Shown here piece after piece: positions 1 to 10,439 of a stretch of DNA of 64,000 nt (positions are counted from its first letter, which is position 1; the number at the start of each line of letters is the position of its first letter). The notes under the pieces were generated by a model. The model worked only from the letters and a program-made list of their open reading frames with translations, was not told the origin of the DNA and did no database searches. The DNA comes from Telluribacter roseus (lineage in GTDB: Bacteria; Bacteroidota; Bacteroidia; Cytophagales; Spirosomataceae), in NCBI RefSeq assembly GCF_017355915.2, contig NZ_JAFEUV020000008.1:62001-126000 (forward strand), read 5' to 3'. Both the position numbers and the translations under genes were made by a program.

Positions 1-792
1 CTGTAACAGCAGGGTACGTTTACCGGGTGTACCGTTGCCGATAGAGTGCTCACCTACCCGTACAATGGGCATAACCCACTTGGTAGTACTGGTCGTGAAG
101 GCTTCGTCAGCATAGATAAACTCCTCGTAGGTAACCTGACGTTCCTGTACCTTAAAATGCGCGGCTGCCAGCTCCATCACTACCCGTCGCGTAATACCAT
201 GTAGTATGTGTCGGTTGGGAGTAATAAGGGTGTCGCCTTTAAAGATGAATACATTGCTCCGGGTTAGTTCGCTTACCTCACCTTTACAGTGGAACAGCAG
301 GTCTGAAGCCTGCTGGCGTTTCATCTCATCCGCCATCAGGATCATATGGGTGTAGTTAGTCGTCTTTATTTCGGGCAGGTCACGTACGTACTCATAGGGA
401 AGTACCTTCATCCCTTTTTGCCGGGCCATGGGATTGTCCTGCGGGAGTGGCTCGGTGCGGATCAGCAGGTTGGGCTGTACCACATGTACACCATCAGGCG
501 AGTACCCTCCAGTGAGTACAAAGCGGAAAGCTACCTCGCGCTCACCCGATAGCTGGTGCAGTTCCGTCAGGATAGCCGATGCCGCTTCTTTGCTCACGGG
601 GAGAGTGAGCTTGAGCATACGCGCTGAGTTTTCAAAGCGTTGCCAGTAGTCATCCCAGCGGAAGGGCACGCCGTTGTAGGTACGGAAGTAGTCAAACATA
701 CCATAACCACGGAGCAGACCCAGGTCGTTGGTTTTTAGGAGAGGGGTATCAATGGGGGAAATCTGACCGTTGAAGTAACAGTGGTAGGGCAT
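1..792 (-). CDS. Aminotransferase class IV, partial (C-terminus off the left edge)
   Basis: PLP-dependent fold-type IV aminotransferase or lyase, the family of branched-chain aminotransferase and aminodeoxychorismate lyase. The frame is open from an ATG at 792 to the left edge (264 codons), so only the last residues are missing compared with the usual 270-290. It starts MPYHCYFNGQ, has the GLLRGYGMFDYFR segment typical of the family, the probable Schiff-base lysine in EIKTTNY, and the GEVSELTRSNVF cofactor-binding segment. It is divergent from the polyprenyl synthase gene. Substrate cannot be told from sequence: D-amino acid, branched-chain and 4-amino-4-deoxychorismate are all possible. Confidence 0.85.
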   Translation of the reverse strand, partial: MPYHCYFNGQISPIDTPLLKTNDLGLLRGYGMFDYFRTYNGVPFRWDDYWQRFENSARMLKLTLPVSKEAASAILTELHQLSGEREVAFRFVLTGGYSPDGVHVVQPNLLIRTEPLPQDNPMARQKGMKVLPYEYVRDLPEIKTTNYTHMILMADEMKRQQASDLLFHCKGEVSELTRSNVFIFKGDTLITPNRHILHGITRRVVMELAAAHFKVQERQVTYEEFIYADEAFTTSTTKWVMPIVRVGEHSIGNGTPGKRTLLLQ

Positions 793-1030
793 AGTAAACG
801 TGTGATCTATAGGTCTGAAGTTATAATGAGATTACGCTTTTAGATGATTAGAGTGCGTGTAACATGTCTATGCTGACCGTAAATGTAGGGAATAGGAGAG
901 TACACCGGCCTATCTTTTGAGTTTTTCGTTGAGAATTAGCTACTTTGTAGACCTCAAAAAAGTAAAATATCTAGTTCGGACTAAACTCTGGTTAATTACA
1001 GTAGTTGAAAAGAACAGAACTAACGTAAGA

Positions 1031-2005
1031 ATGACAACACCCGAACAACTGCTGCAAGTACTGCAAACCGATATTGAACAGAATACCTACGGCGAACATC
1101 CTGTTGAGCTTTACGAACCGATACGCTACATCATGTCATTGAACGGAAAGCGCTTGCGTCCGCTGATGACACTCATGTCGGCAGCCATGTACACCGACGA
1201 CTGGCAGCGTGCCCTGAAGCCGGCCCAGGCGGTGGAGGTATTTCATAATTTCACCCTCATGCACGACGATATCATGGATCAGGCTCCGCTGCGTCGGGGA
1301 CAGCCTACGGTACACGAAAAGTGGAATACCAACATCGCTATCCTGTCGGGCGATGTGATGCTGGTGCGGGCCTATGACCTGCTGCTCGATGTAGAGGTGG
1401 ACCGGATCCGGAAGGTACTGGCCCGCTTCAACCAGACCGCCGCTGAGGTATGCGAAGGGCAGCAGCTGGATATCAACTTTGAAACCCGCTGGGATGTGTC
1501 GGAGCAGGAGTACCTGGAAATGATCCGCCTTAAAACCTCGGTACTGCTGGGCTTTGCCCTGGAGCTGGGAGGTATCATTGGCGGAGCCGACGAAGAGGCC
1601 ACCCAGCTACTCTACGAAGCCGGCGTAAGTATGGGCGTAGGCTTTCAGCTGAAAGATGACCTGCTGGATGTATACGGCGACCCGGCTAAGTTTGGCAAGC
1701 AGGTAGGTGGAGATATCATAGCCAACAAGAAGACGTTCCTACTCATCGAAGCGCTGGAGCGCGCGGAGGGTGAAACCCGGGCCGAACTGGATCGCTGGCT
1801 GGGTGAAAAGGAGTTTGACAAGGAAGAGAAAGTAAAAGCCGTAACGGCCATTTACGACTCACTGGGCATACGCACCTTTACAGAGCAGAAGATCAATGAG
1901 TACTTCTCCCGTGGTTTTGACTGCCTCGAGCGCGTACCGGCCGATCCCGCCCGCAAGGCACCCCTACTGGGCTTTGTTCACCAGCTGGTAGAGCGGGAGC
2001 AGTAA
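1031..2005 (+). CDS. Polyprenyl synthetase (trans-isoprenyl diphosphate synthase)
   Basis: Cytosolic enzyme condensing isopentenyl diphosphate with an allylic diphosphate to make linear prenyl chains for quinones, carotenoids or lipid carriers. The 324-aa product has the first Asp-rich motif DDIMD at about 79-83, the second, DDLLD, at about 209-213, and the substrate-binding GKRLRP near 39. I start at the ATG at 1031, since the frame extends upstream to 917 only through a poorly conserved segment with a TTG. A Phe five residues before the first motif hints at a short-chain (C15-C20) product, but this is weak. It stands alone, followed by a repeat-rich spacer. Confidence 0.9.
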   Translation: MTTPEQLLQVLQTDIEQNTYGEHPVELYEPIRYIMSLNGKRLRPLMTLMSAAMYTDDWQRALKPAQAVEVFHNFTLMHDDIMDQAPLRRGQPTVHEKWNTNIAILSGDVMLVRAYDLLLDVEVDRIRKVLARFNQTAAEVCEGQQLDINFETRWDVSEQEYLEMIRLKTSVLLGFALELGGIIGGADEEATQLLYEAGVSMGVGFQLKDDLLDVYGDPAKFGKQVGGDIIANKKTFLLIEALERAEGETRAELDRWLGEKEFDKEEKVKAVTAIYDSLGIRTFTEQKINEYFSRGFDCLERVPADPARKAPLLGFVHQLVEREQ

Positions 2006-2084
2006 CTAATGAAGAATGTAGAATTAATAATGTAGAGTGAGCTGGTAGTCATTTGATATTCTCGATTTGAAAATTGACCAGTAT

Positions 2085-2116
2085 ATTCACTCATTCGCTC
2101 AATCACCCATTCACTC
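2085..2116. repeat. Four imperfect 8-bp tandem repeats
   Basis: The spacer before the rhomboid gene holds four consecutive octamers related to ATTCACTC (the second has G for A, the third is the most diverged). Just upstream, AATGTAGA occurs twice near 2015-2036. No coding role is visible. Confidence 0.6.
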
Positions 2117-2124
2117 AATAATAG

Positions 2125-2745
2125 ATGTCCATTACACTCATACTCATCATCATCACAGTAGGTATCAGTATCTACGCCTGGAACAATCCGATACTACTGG
2201 ACCGGTGGGTGCTGAATCCGTATAAAGTGACCAAGCGACACGAGTACTATCGCTTCATTACTTCCGGTTTTATCCATGCCGACTACGGGCACCTGCTATT
2301 CAACATGCTCAGCTTGTGGTTTATCGGGGAAGGGATCGAAAGGCTCTTTGGCATGTTGTTTGGCGCTAATGGTGCGGCCTACTACCTGTTCCTGTACATC
2401 GTGGGTATTATTGTTTCGGATATACCTACCTTCCTGAAACACCGCAACAATTCGAACTACAATTCGCTGGGTGCTTCGGGAGGGGTATCAGCGGTACTCT
2501 TCGCGGCTATCTTGTACGCCCCTCTGCTGCAGATCTGCCTGTACTTCTTTATCTGTATGCCCGGCTTCATATTCGGGCTGCTGTTCCTGGGCTACTCTTT
2601 CTTTGAGTCGCGCCGGGGCGGCGGGTACGTCAACCACGACGCTCACATGTACGGGGCTATCTTCGGAATGCTGTTCATGGCCGTTGTTTATCCGGAAGCG
2701 GTACCTGGCTTCTTCCAGCAGATTGCCAGCTGGCGGATATTCTAA
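2125..2745 (+). CDS. Rhomboid family intramembrane serine protease
   Basis: Integral membrane protease that cleaves transmembrane segments within the bilayer. The 206-aa protein is mostly hydrophobic, with about six membrane spans. It carries the family's H-x4-H-x3-N signature (His51, His56, Asn60), the GASG motif with the probable catalytic Ser118, and His174 in HMYGA as the partner of the dyad, so it is predicted active. The start ATG follows the octamer repeats directly. It is convergent with psd, and the two share a hairpin terminator. Its substrate is unknown. Confidence 0.9.
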   Translation: MSITLILIIITVGISIYAWNNPILLDRWVLNPYKVTKRHEYYRFITSGFIHADYGHLLFNMLSLWFIGEGIERLFGMLFGANGAAYYLFLYIVGIIVSDIPTFLKHRNNSNYNSLGASGGVSAVLFAAILYAPLLQICLYFFICMPGFIFGLLFLGYSFFESRRGGGYVNHDAHMYGAIFGMLFMAVVYPEAVPGFFQQIASWRIF

Positions 2746-2766
2746 GGCTAATTAAGCATCACAACT

Positions 2767-2802
2767 AAAAGAGCCATAAACACCTCTGTTTATGGCTCTT
2801 TT
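2767..2802. terminator. Bidirectional intrinsic terminator
   Basis: A perfect 13-bp stem (AGAGCCATAAACA and its complement) closes a 4-nt loop, with A-rich sequence on the left and T-rich on the right. It lies between the convergent rhomboid and psd genes and can serve both. Confidence 0.85.
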
Positions 2803-2847
2803 GGTTTATGAAGAATCTCTTTTATACTGATCAGGAGCAGGAGGTAG

Positions 2848-3513
2848 TTACTCCTCTTTCAGCTCGGCGAGTACCGTTACACTACCTACGGTTTTATCAC
2901 CCAACTTCACCTTAATGTCGGCATCCAGTGGTACAAATATATCAACCCGCGAGCCGAACTTGATAAAGCCCATTTCTGAAGCCTGCTCTACCGGCTGGCC
3001 TTCCTGCACGTACCACCGGATACGGCGGGCTACCGCTCCGGCGATCTGGCGGAATAGAACATCTACACCCTGGGCCGTACGAATCACGATAGTAGTACGC
3101 TCGTTGTCGGTACTGGACTTGGGGTGCCAGGCTACCAGGTACAGGCCGGGGTGGTACTTGAAGTACTGTACTACACCACTAACGGGCGTCCAGTTGACGT
3201 GTACGTTCAGCGGCGACATAAAGATACTGATCTGACGGCGGGGACCGTTGAAGTACTCGGTTTCTACCGTTTCTTCGATCACCACCACTTTACCGTCACA
3301 AGGCGCGATAATCTGTTTTTCGTCTTTGGAAACCACCCGCTTAGGATGACGGAAGAACTGAACGATCAGCAGGAGGAAGACTATACTCATGATCACGAGC
3401 AGCAGGTGCAGCCAGTCCATACCCGGTGTAAAGGCACGTACACCCCAGTTAACTAACAGGAGCAAAAGGGCAGTTCCGGCAATGATCGTATAGCCTTCTT
3501 TATGAATAGTCAT
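2848..3513 (-). CDS. psd: Phosphatidylserine decarboxylase, short form
   Basis: Membrane-associated pyruvoyl enzyme that decarboxylates phosphatidylserine to phosphatidylethanolamine. The 221-aa product has one or two N-terminal membrane segments (about 10-27 and 35-53), the conserved ISIFMSPLNVHVNW block near 95-108, and the C-terminal FGSRVD motif (Ser188). In short-form enzymes the equivalent serine is where the proenzyme cleaves itself and forms the pyruvoyl group. I chose the ATG at 3513 over an upstream one at 3549 because homologues start with a similar short MxIHKEG segment. No phosphatidylserine synthase gene is adjacent. Confidence 0.88.
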   Translation of the reverse strand: MTIHKEGYTIIAGTALLLLLVNWGVRAFTPGMDWLHLLLVIMSIVFLLLIVQFFRHPKRVVSKDEKQIIAPCDGKVVVIEETVETEYFNGPRRQISIFMSPLNVHVNWTPVSGVVQYFKYHPGLYLVAWHPKSSTDNERTTIVIRTAQGVDVLFRQIAGAVARRIRWYVQEGQPVEQASEMGFIKFGSRVDIFVPLDADIKVKLGDKTVGSVTVLAELKEE

Positions 3514-3686
3514 AATTGATAGTTTGGTGCAAGTGCGGTAAAAGTACAAATATCGGGCAAATCTTCGAAATCCTCTGCGTTTGTATACTCTTCCTAACTT
3601 TTTCCTAATAACAATCTAGAGTAGCTACGGTTTGGGAGGTGGAAGCCTTTCCGGAATTTTTATGCTCTTAACTAGGTACTAACCAC

Positions 3687-4841
3687 ATGACTGACCCGAC
3701 CCGAATAATCAAAGATAAGTTACTGGCTGTTCTGGCCCGGACTGAGCACACTATATCTGCTGCGAAGCTGAAGGTAAAGGAGAGATTCAACCTGCTGGAG
3801 CCAATCCTGATCGTGCCCTACTACGGTTTTGGCAATGAGCACTACGTATATCTTAGGGGAAGAGTACTGGAAGACGAAAAGATTCAGAACGATCAGGACA
3901 GTGATAGCCTGCGGGTGCATATACGGAATACCTACAAGCGGTACGAGTCGGACGAAATACCTGGTATACGACTACGGGCGTCCTTTGCCGGACAGGATAT
4001 TGAGGTAGTAACGGACGAAGAAGGGTACTTCGAGGTGGAGTTCAGAGCCGGGGAGGGATTTGACTATGCCTCCGTAGGGAATAAAGTGCAGTTAAAGCTG
4101 CTGGAGCAAAAAACGGATCAGGACAGGCTGGAAGCGGAGGGCACCATATTGGTACCGGGGGAGGATGTGGAGTTTGGGATTATATCAGACATAGATGATA
4201 CGGTCTTGGTCTCGAACGTTACCCACTTCCTGGGGCAGCTCAAACTCACACTTACCAAGGATGCTACCCAGCGCAGCCCCTTTCCCGGTATTGCGGGTTT
4301 TATGCGGGCGCTCTGCAAGGGGAGTGATAGCCAGGGGCACAATCCACTCTTCTTTGTGTCGGGGAGCGAGTGGAACCTCTTCGACCTGCTGGTTAATTTT
4401 TTTCAGGTACATGGTATCCCGGAGGGGCCACTGCTGCTCCGCGACAGGGGTACCTACTATACCAACGGCAATCTGGCGGTGAGTGAGCAGGAGTACAAGC
4501 AGAAAAAGATCAGGCATATACTGGATACCTTTCCGGATTTACACTTTATCTGCATTGGCGACAGCGGTCAGCACGACCCCGAAATCTACCAGCAGATGGT
4601 GGGTGAGTACCCGGGGCGGATTATAGGAATATACATCCGGGATGTGAGCGATGAGAAGCGCGACGCGGAGGTGCACCAGATAGCCCGGCAGCTAAAGGAG
4701 CAGGGCGTAGAGATGGTACTTACCAGGGATACCCTGGAAGCCGCCAAACACGCGGCCGGAAAGGGCTGGATCAATGAAGAGCAGCTGGCTGATATAGAGC
4801 AGGAGTGCGAGAAAGATAGCACGAAGGGAGAGAAGAGCTAG
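3687..4841 (+). CDS. App1-family (DUF2183) phosphatase domain protein
   Basis: The 384-aa protein has a catalytic domain like that of yeast App1, a phosphatidate phosphatase of the HAD-like superfamily. Residues 168-172 (DIDDT) form the DxDxT nucleophile motif. They are followed by FPGIAGFMRAL, FFVSGSEWNL (the Ser/Thr motif) and FICIGDSGQHDPE (the acidic motif), in HAD order. The N-terminal 150 residues look like a beta-rich domain of the same family. There is no signal peptide, so it is probably cytosolic. It sits between psd and secA but on the other strand; a lipid substrate is inferred from the family only. Confidence 0.8.
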   Translation: MTDPTRIIKDKLLAVLARTEHTISAAKLKVKERFNLLEPILIVPYYGFGNEHYVYLRGRVLEDEKIQNDQDSDSLRVHIRNTYKRYESDEIPGIRLRASFAGQDIEVVTDEEGYFEVEFRAGEGFDYASVGNKVQLKLLEQKTDQDRLEAEGTILVPGEDVEFGIISDIDDTVLVSNVTHFLGQLKLTLTKDATQRSPFPGIAGFMRALCKGSDSQGHNPLFFVSGSEWNLFDLLVNFFQVHGIPEGPLLLRDRGTYYTNGNLAVSEQEYKQKKIRHILDTFPDLHFICIGDSGQHDPEIYQQMVGEYPGRIIGIYIRDVSDEKRDAEVHQIARQLKEQGVEMVLTRDTLEAAKHAAGKGWINEEQLADIEQECEKDSTKGEKS

Positions 4842-4881
4842 CCAGCTATGAGGCAGCCTGTACTATACTATATGATAGTTT

Positions 4882-4926
4882 AAAAAAGAAGCCCCGCCAG
4901 CCTTGAACAGGTACTAGCGGGGCTTC
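4882..4926 (-). terminator. Intrinsic terminator of secA
   Basis: A 10-bp GC-rich stem, GAAGCCCCGC at 4888-4897 pairing with 4917-4926, is followed on the minus strand by a run of Ts (the A-run at 4882-4887 of the plus strand). It lies 19 bases past the secA stop codon. Confidence 0.85.
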
Positions 4927-4944
4927 GGTGTATTGCTAACGTTG

Positions 4945-7900
4945 TTATTCGATCACTACGCAGTGGCCGCTTTCAACGTCGTGTTCTACTTTCTTGTACT
5001 TCACGTCACGTAGTACCCGACCATCGCGGTACTGTACCGTTACCTTCTGATTACGGTCAGCGATTTTGATCGATCGTACCGGCTCCTTACGGGTAGTTGA
5101 CTCCATGTTGCGGGCATACTCATTAGGACCTCCGCCCATGTGTTCGTCCGAGTCTTCTTCGCGGTTAGTATGCAACTCCGGGGTTGGCTCCGGGCGCTGT
5201 ACGGGCTGCTGTACCTGCGGGGGGGTTGCCTGCTCCTGCGGGATGTCGGCCTTCATCAGGAACGAGATCAGGTCGAAGTTGACCTTGCTCAGGAAGCGCT
5301 TGAACAGCTCAACTGATTCAAACTTATAGATCAGCAACGGATCCTTCTGCTCAAATACGGCATTCTGTACCGACTGCTTCAGATCATCCATTTCGCGGAG
5401 GTGTTCTTTCCACTCCTGATCGATGATGGACAGTACAATGGATTTTTCCATCTCACGCACTATATCCTTACCCTCGCTCTCAACGGCTTTCTGCAGGTTC
5501 ACCACTACACCCGCCTGACGCAGACCGTCGGTAAATGGAACCATGATCTCGGTGATGAGGGCACCACGCTCAGCGTAGATTGCCTGCAGTACTGGCATGG
5601 CCTTGCTGGCTATTCCCTGATTTTTCTCCTGGTACTGCTTCTCGGCAGCAGCGTAAAGGCGCTGTGCTTTGTCGGCTTCTTTGAGGCGGCTATACTCTTC
5701 CTTGCTGAAAGGTACTTCCATTCCTAGTGTAGTCAGGCTAGCCAGTTCCAGCTCTTCGAAGCTGCCGGTAGTATTAGCTGCCAGTTCCTCACACACGTCG
5801 TAGAGGGTGTTGGCAATATCCACCGCCAGACGGTCGCCAAACAGGGCGTTGCGACGGCGACGGTAGATGGCGTCACGCTGGTAGTTCATCACGTCGTCGT
5901 ACTCGAGCAGGCGCTTCCGGATACCGAAGTTGTTTTCCTCAACTTTCTTCTGCGCACGCTCAATAGACTTGGTAATCATGCTGTGCTGGATTACCTCACC
6001 CTCTTCCAGACCCATGCGGTCCATGATTTTAGCCATACGGTCAGATCCGAACAGACGCATCAGGTTATCTTCGAGTGATACAAAGAACTGTGACGAACCC
6101 GGGTCACCCTGACGTCCCGCACGACCACGCAGCTGGCGGTCAACCCGGCGGCTTTCGTGGCGCTCCGTACCGATGATAGCCAGACCACCCGCCGCCTTGG
6201 CATCAGGTGTCAGCTTAATATCCGTACCCCGACCGGCCATGTTGGTAGCGATGGTAACCGTACCGGGCTTACCAGCTTCGGCTACTACCTCGGCCTCGCG
6301 CTGGTGCTGCTTGGCGTTGAGTACCTGGTGCGGGATCTTACGAAGGGTAAGCATCCGGCTGATGATCTCCGAGTTTTCAACGGAGGTAGTACCTACCAGG
6401 ATCGGACGTCCGGCTTCTACCAGCTCTACGATCTCATCGGCTACGGCATTGTATTTCTCACGAACCGAACGGTATACCTTATCCTCCTGATCTTTACGGG
6501 TGATAGCTACGTTGGTCGGAATGGACACTACGTCCAGTTTATATATCTGCCAGAATTCACCCGCTTCGGTCTCGGCAGTACCCGTCATACCAGCCAGTTT
6601 GTGGTACATCCGGAAGTAGTTCTGCAGCGTTACCGTAGCGTAGGTCTGGGTGGCATCTTCCACCTTTACATTTTCTTTGGCTTCGATCGCCTGGTGCAGA
6701 CCGTCGGAGTAGCGGCGGCCTTCCATGATACGGCCCGTCTGCTCGTCTACGATCTTTACCTTTCCGTCCATGATCACGTACTCCACATCTTTCTCAAAAA
6801 GCGTGTACGCTTTCAGAAGCTGGTTTACGGTATGGATACGGGCGGTTTTTACGGAGTAATCACGGATGAGCGCCTCTTTTCTTATCACGCGCTCCTGCTC
6901 TGTGATGGTAGCATCCTTTTCAATAGTGTTGAGATCAACGGCTATATCAGGCAGGATAAAGAAGTTGGATTCTTCGGACTCGCCGGTGAGGAAGTCAATA
7001 CCTTTCTCAGTCAGCTCAATGCTGTTGTGACGCTCATCTATAGTAAAGTACAGCGGGGCATCAGCTTCGGGCATCAGCTTCTGGTTTTCGGCCAAGTAGA
7101 TCGCCTCTGTTTCCTGAAGGATAGCCTTCATACCCGACTCACTCAGAAACTTGATCAGCGGCTTGTACTTAGGCATACCGCGGTGTACCCGGAACAACGC
7201 CAGACCGCCTTCTTTGCGATCACCGGCTGATATCTTACGCTTGGCCTCGTTGAGCAGGTCCATCACCAGGCGCTTCTGCGCCTCCACGATACGGCCTACC
7301 CGGGGCTTCAGCTCCATGTACTCCTGCTCATCACCGCGAGGTACCGGTCCGCTAATGATCAGAGGGGTACGGGCGTCATCGATCAATACGGAGTCCACCT
7401 CATCCACCATGGCATAGTGGTGCTTGCGCTGCACCAGCTCTTCGGTGTTACGCGACATGTTATCGCGGAGGTAGTCAAAGCCAAATTCGTTGTTGGTACC
7501 GTAGGTAAGGTCGGCTTTGTAGGCATTACGGCGCGCCATGGTATTGGGCTGATGGCGGTCGATACAGTCGACGCTCATACCGTGGAACTCAAACAGAGGA
7601 GCATTCCACTCGGCATCACGCTTGGCCAGGTAGTCGTTAACGGTTACGATGTGTACTCCCTGTCCGGCCAGTGCATTCAGGAAGGCGGGTAGGGTAGCCA
7701 CGAGGGTTTTACCTTCACCGGTAGCCATCTCCGCGATTTTACCCTGGTGCAGTACCAGTCCACCTATCAGCTGTACATCATAGTGTACCATATTCCACTT
7801 GATAGGGTGACCTATCACGTTCCAGGTACTACTCCAGTAGGCTTTGTCGCCCTCTATGGTTACGTTGGGCTTACGGGTAGCTACTTCGCGGTCAAAGTAG

Positions 7901-8292
7901 GAAGCTGTTACTTCCAGTCTTTCATTTTCCTTAAAGCGTCGCGCTGTTTCCTTCACAATGGCAAATCCTACGGGCAGGATCTCCATTAGTACTTTTTCCA
8001 GCTCTTTGTTGCGATCTACTTCAAGAGTATCTATTTGCTTAAAGATAGCCTCTTTGGCATCTACGTCAGACTCCACCTCGGCCTGATGGCGTAGCTGATC
8101 TACCTGATCATCGATGGATTTGAGTCTATCTTTGATGTATGCTTTCAACTCCGCTGATTTGGCCCGCAGTTCGTCGTTGGATAGGGAAGCTAACTTGGTA
8201 AACTCTGCGTTGATCTTGCCCACATACGGGGTTAGCTCCTTCAAATCCCGCTCAGACTTCGTCCCAAATAGCTTCGAGAATAAATTTATCAT
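4945..8292 (-). CDS. secA: Preprotein translocase ATPase SecA
   Basis: Motor ATPase that drives unfolded preproteins through SecYEG. The Walker A motif TGEGKT is at 191-196 and the Walker B-type DEVD at 297-300; the preprotein-binding, helical scaffold ([12 protein letters not shown]) and second nucleotide-binding ([11 protein letters not shown]) segments follow in order. At 1115 aa it is longer than the approximately 900-residue proteobacterial form, with insertions as in other Bacteroidota. The C-terminus lacks the Cys-rich zinc/SecB-binding motif and ends GHCVVIE. I start at the ATG at 8292 ([10 protein letters not shown]), not the upstream one at 8319. It is a single gene with its own terminator. 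Confidence 0.98.
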   Translation of the reverse strand: MINLFSKLFGTKSERDLKELTPYVGKINAEFTKLASLSNDELRAKSAELKAYIKDRLKSIDDQVDQLRHQAEVESDVDAKEAIFKQIDTLEVDRNKELEKVLMEILPVGFAIVKETARRFKENERLEVTASYFDREVATRKPNVTIEGDKAYWSSTWNVIGHPIKWNMVHYDVQLIGGLVLHQGKIAEMATGEGKTLVATLPAFLNALAGQGVHIVTVNDYLAKRDAEWNAPLFEFHGMSVDCIDRHQPNTMARRNAYKADLTYGTNNEFGFDYLRDNMSRNTEELVQRKHHYAMVDEVDSVLIDDARTPLIISGPVPRGDEQEYMELKPRVGRIVEAQKRLVMDLLNEAKRKISAGDRKEGGLALFRVHRGMPKYKPLIKFLSESGMKAILQETEAIYLAENQKLMPEADAPLYFTIDERHNSIELTEKGIDFLTGESEESNFFILPDIAVDLNTIEKDATITEQERVIRKEALIRDYSVKTARIHTVNQLLKAYTLFEKDVEYVIMDGKVKIVDEQTGRIMEGRRYSDGLHQAIEAKENVKVEDATQTYATVTLQNYFRMYHKLAGMTGTAETEAGEFWQIYKLDVVSIPTNVAITRKDQEDKVYRSVREKYNAVADEIVELVEAGRPILVGTTSVENSEIISRMLTLRKIPHQVLNAKQHQREAEVVAEAGKPGTVTIATNMAGRGTDIKLTPDAKAAGGLAIIGTERHESRRVDRQLRGRAGRQGDPGSSQFFVSLEDNLMRLFGSDRMAKIMDRMGLEEGEVIQHSMITKSIERAQKKVEENNFGIRKRLLEYDDVMNYQRDAIYRRRRNALFGDRLAVDIANTLYDVCEELAANTTGSFEELELASLTTLGMEVPFSKEEYSRLKEADKAQRLYAAAEKQYQEKNQGIASKAMPVLQAIYAERGALITEIMVPFTDGLRQAGVVVNLQKAVESEGKDIVREMEKSIVLSIIDQEWKEHLREMDDLKQSVQNAVFEQKDPLLIYKFESVELFKRFLSKVNFDLISFLMKADIPQEQATPPQVQQPVQRPEPTPELHTNREEDSDEHMGGGPNEYARNMESTTRKEPVRSIKIADRNQKVTVQYRDGRVLRDVKYKKVEHDVESGHCVVIE

Positions 8293-8767
8293 GATTTGTA
8301 CTAAGGCGTTAATCGTCAATTGTTAATCGTTAGGCTACAATTTCCTGACAAATAGATAGTACCAACGCTAACAAATAACCTTTATGTTTAAAAATGGATG
8401 TAGTTTTTTATCTGGCAAATATCAAGCCTATACTTTATACGTGCCACAATGGCAGAGTTCAGGTTTACTATCGCAAAGTTAATTTTTTACTACTAGTTTA
8501 ATAACAAGATTTTTATAATACTGGTGCCATTAAGTAAGAAAGGTAAAAAGGGCACCTTTTGCGGAGCATTATCGTCCTCCGAAGCAGAGAGAATTTCTAT
8601 TTATCCAGCATAAATGTCAGGAAAGCAGGGGTAGTACAAAGATCGTTACGCTTGTCGTGCTATATTTGTTACTTGTCGTAACGTAGGCAGCCGAGCAGTC
8701 AGTACATCAGCGTCAGTAGTACTTGTCGGCAGGCAGCCTGTTCCCGTAAGCCCTTGACTAATCCTTT
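8293..8767. other. Intergenic region, secA / symporter (divergent)
   Basis: 475 bp without a supportable gene. The GTTAATCGT direct repeat (8308-8316 and 8322-8330) lies just upstream of secA. TATATTTG at 8661-8668 matches the Bacteroidota -7 box for the plus-strand symporter, but I see no TTTG at the right distance upstream, so the promoter is tentative. Short open frames here (for example 35 codons from 8394) have no recognisable features. Confidence 0.5.
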
Positions 8768-10042
8768 ATGAACAAACTTCTCAATAATCTCACGTTTCGG
8801 GTACTGGTAGCCATAGTCGTTGGTATACTGCTGGGGCACTTCGCTCCCGAATTCGCCAGTAAGCTGAAGCCCCTGGGCGACCTCTTTATCAACCTGATCA
8901 AGATGGTTATCGCTCCTATCATATTCCTGACTATAGTACTGGGTATAAGTAATATGGGGGACCTCAAAAAAGTAGGCAGGGTAGGAGGTAAAGCACTGCT
9001 CTACTTCGAGGTAGTGACGACGGCGGCACTGGTGATCGGACTGGTCATAGCCAATTGGGTGCGCCCGGGTGACGGAGTGGTAGCGCAGGTAGGTACATCC
9101 GATGTAGTGAACCGCTACGCCGAGCAGGGCAAGTCCATGAACTGGGTTGATTTTCTGATGCATAGTGTACCCAGCAACGCCGTACAGGCCTTTGCCGAAG
9201 GCGAGATCCTGCAGGTACTGGTGTTTTCGGTCCTATTTGGGATGGGACTCACGCACATGGGTGAGAAGGGGCACAGCCTCATTATGACCTTTGACCGTCT
9301 GAGCAAAGTGTTTTTCAACATCCTGAACATGGTCATGAAGTTGGCACCGCTCGGAGCCCTGGGTGGAATGGCCTATACCATTGGTACCTACGGGGTGTCG
9401 GCCTTGCTGCCTCTGGGGAAGCTGATGGTCACGGTGTACCTGACCATGTTCCTCTTTGTGTTCGTGATACTCAACCTCATCCTGCGGTACTACAAGATAA
9501 GCCTCTGGCAACTGCTAAAGTACATCAAGGAAGAACTGCTGATCGTGCTGGGTACCTCTTCGTCGGAGTCGGTGCTGCCTCTGATCATGGATAAGCTCGA
9601 AAATCTGGGCTGTTCGCGTTCGGTGGTGGGGCTGGTCATACCAGCCGGGTACTCCTTCAACCTGGATGGTACTACCATCTATCTGTCCATGGCTACTATA
9701 TTTCTGGCGCAGGTTTTTCATGTGGATCTGACGCTGGCCCAGGAATTAACCATCATTGGTATCCTGATGGTCACCTCCAAAGGAGCAGCGGGTGTGACGG
9801 GCAGTGGATTTATAGTACTGGCTTCCACGCTGGCGGCCATTGAAGTAATACCCGTGGAGGGGCTGGCACTGCTGCTGGGCGTGGACCGCTTCATGTCCGA
9901 AGCCCGGGCCATCACCAATACCATCGGTAATACAGTGGCTACGGTATGGATAGCCCGCAACGAAAACGAACTGGATATGAAACGCCTGAACCGGGTATTT
10001 AAAAAGGAGGAAAAGGAGCCTCTGGCCAATTATGAATATTAA
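8768..10042 (+). CDS. Dicarboxylate/amino acid:cation symporter (DAACS family)
   Basis: Inner-membrane secondary transporter of the GltP/DctA family, which imports glutamate, aspartate or C4-dicarboxylates with H+ or Na+. The 424-aa product has the family's eight-helix pattern, the serine-rich re-entrant loop [20 protein letters not shown], the NLDGTTIY motif of helix 7 and the late [10 protein letters not shown] loop. Whether it prefers amino acids or dicarboxylates cannot be decided by eye. Its end overlaps the start of the next small gene by 11 bp, so the two are probably translated together. Confidence 0.93.
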   Translation: MNKLLNNLTFRVLVAIVVGILLGHFAPEFASKLKPLGDLFINLIKMVIAPIIFLTIVLGISNMGDLKKVGRVGGKALLYFEVVTTAALVIGLVIANWVRPGDGVVAQVGTSDVVNRYAEQGKSMNWVDFLMHSVPSNAVQAFAEGEILQVLVFSVLFGMGLTHMGEKGHSLIMTFDRLSKVFFNILNMVMKLAPLGALGGMAYTIGTYGVSALLPLGKLMVTVYLTMFLFVFVILNLILRYYKISLWQLLKYIKEELLIVLGTSSSESVLPLIMDKLENLGCSRSVVGLVIPAGYSFNLDGTTIYLSMATIFLAQVFHVDLTLAQELTIIGILMVTSKGAAGVTGSGFIVLASTLAAIEVIPVEGLALLLGVDRFMSEARAITNTIGNTVATVWIARNENELDMKRLNRVFKKEEKEPLANYEY

Positions 10043-10307
10043 TGATATAGAGCCGCGGGAGCGTAGCTACGTTTTGCTGTCGCGGGTAGCCATATTTCTG
10101 TACATAGTACCTATGCTGCTGGTGGCTTACCGGGTTATCAGCCTGCCGCTGTGGGCGTTGTACCTGCTGCCGGTGCCTTACTTTCTGCTGATTGCCTTCT
10201 GTTACCTCAGGTTGGGTGAAGTAGGGCGGCTGCACATTCGTCCGGTATCGATCGTGCTGACGCTCATCACGCACGTAGCTATCTGCTTTTATGTATTCGG
10301 AAGCTAA
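10032..10307 (+). CDS. Small membrane protein translationally coupled to the symporter
   Basis: A 91-aa protein of unrecognised family. After a short polar N-terminus ([12 protein letters not shown]) it has three probable membrane helices at about 13-33, 38-60 and 71-90, separated by short loops. The start codon lies inside the 3' end of the symporter gene (11-bp overlap), which is good evidence of coexpression and perhaps shared function. It could be an accessory subunit of the transporter, but that is inference. It ends in the sequence YVFGS with no tail. Confidence 0.7.
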   Translation: MNINDIEPRERSYVLLSRVAIFLYIVPMLLVAYRVISLPLWALYLLPVPYFLLIAFCYLRLGEVGRLHIRPVSIVLTLITHVAICFYVFGS

Positions 10308-10377
10308 ATGAGCTCTTACTAGCTCTTCCCCGAAAACTTCCTTTCTTCCAGGTTTAGTACCGCTTGTCCTTAATGCT

Positions 10378-10408
10378 TTTGTGTACTTTGCATAACATAG
10401 TACCTTTG
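10378..10408 (+). promoter_or_regulatory. Bacteroidota sigma-A-type promoter of the pspC gene
   Basis: TTTG at 10378-10381, a 19-nt spacer, and TACCTTTG at 10401-10408 fit the TTTG-N19-TAnnTTTG consensus exactly. The start codon is 31 nt further on. Confidence 0.75.
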
Positions 10409-10439
10409 AATCAACAATAACAGCAAAACAGACAAAGCC

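Noticed and set aside
917-1030. N-terminal extension of the polyprenyl synthase
   Set aside because: It begins with TTG and adds 38 residues not typical of the family; the ATG at 1031 gives the normal length.
6157-7230. A 357-codon open frame on the plus strand within secA
   Set aside because: It is antisense to conserved SecA motifs; its composition mirrors the codon pattern of secA and it has no recognisable domain.
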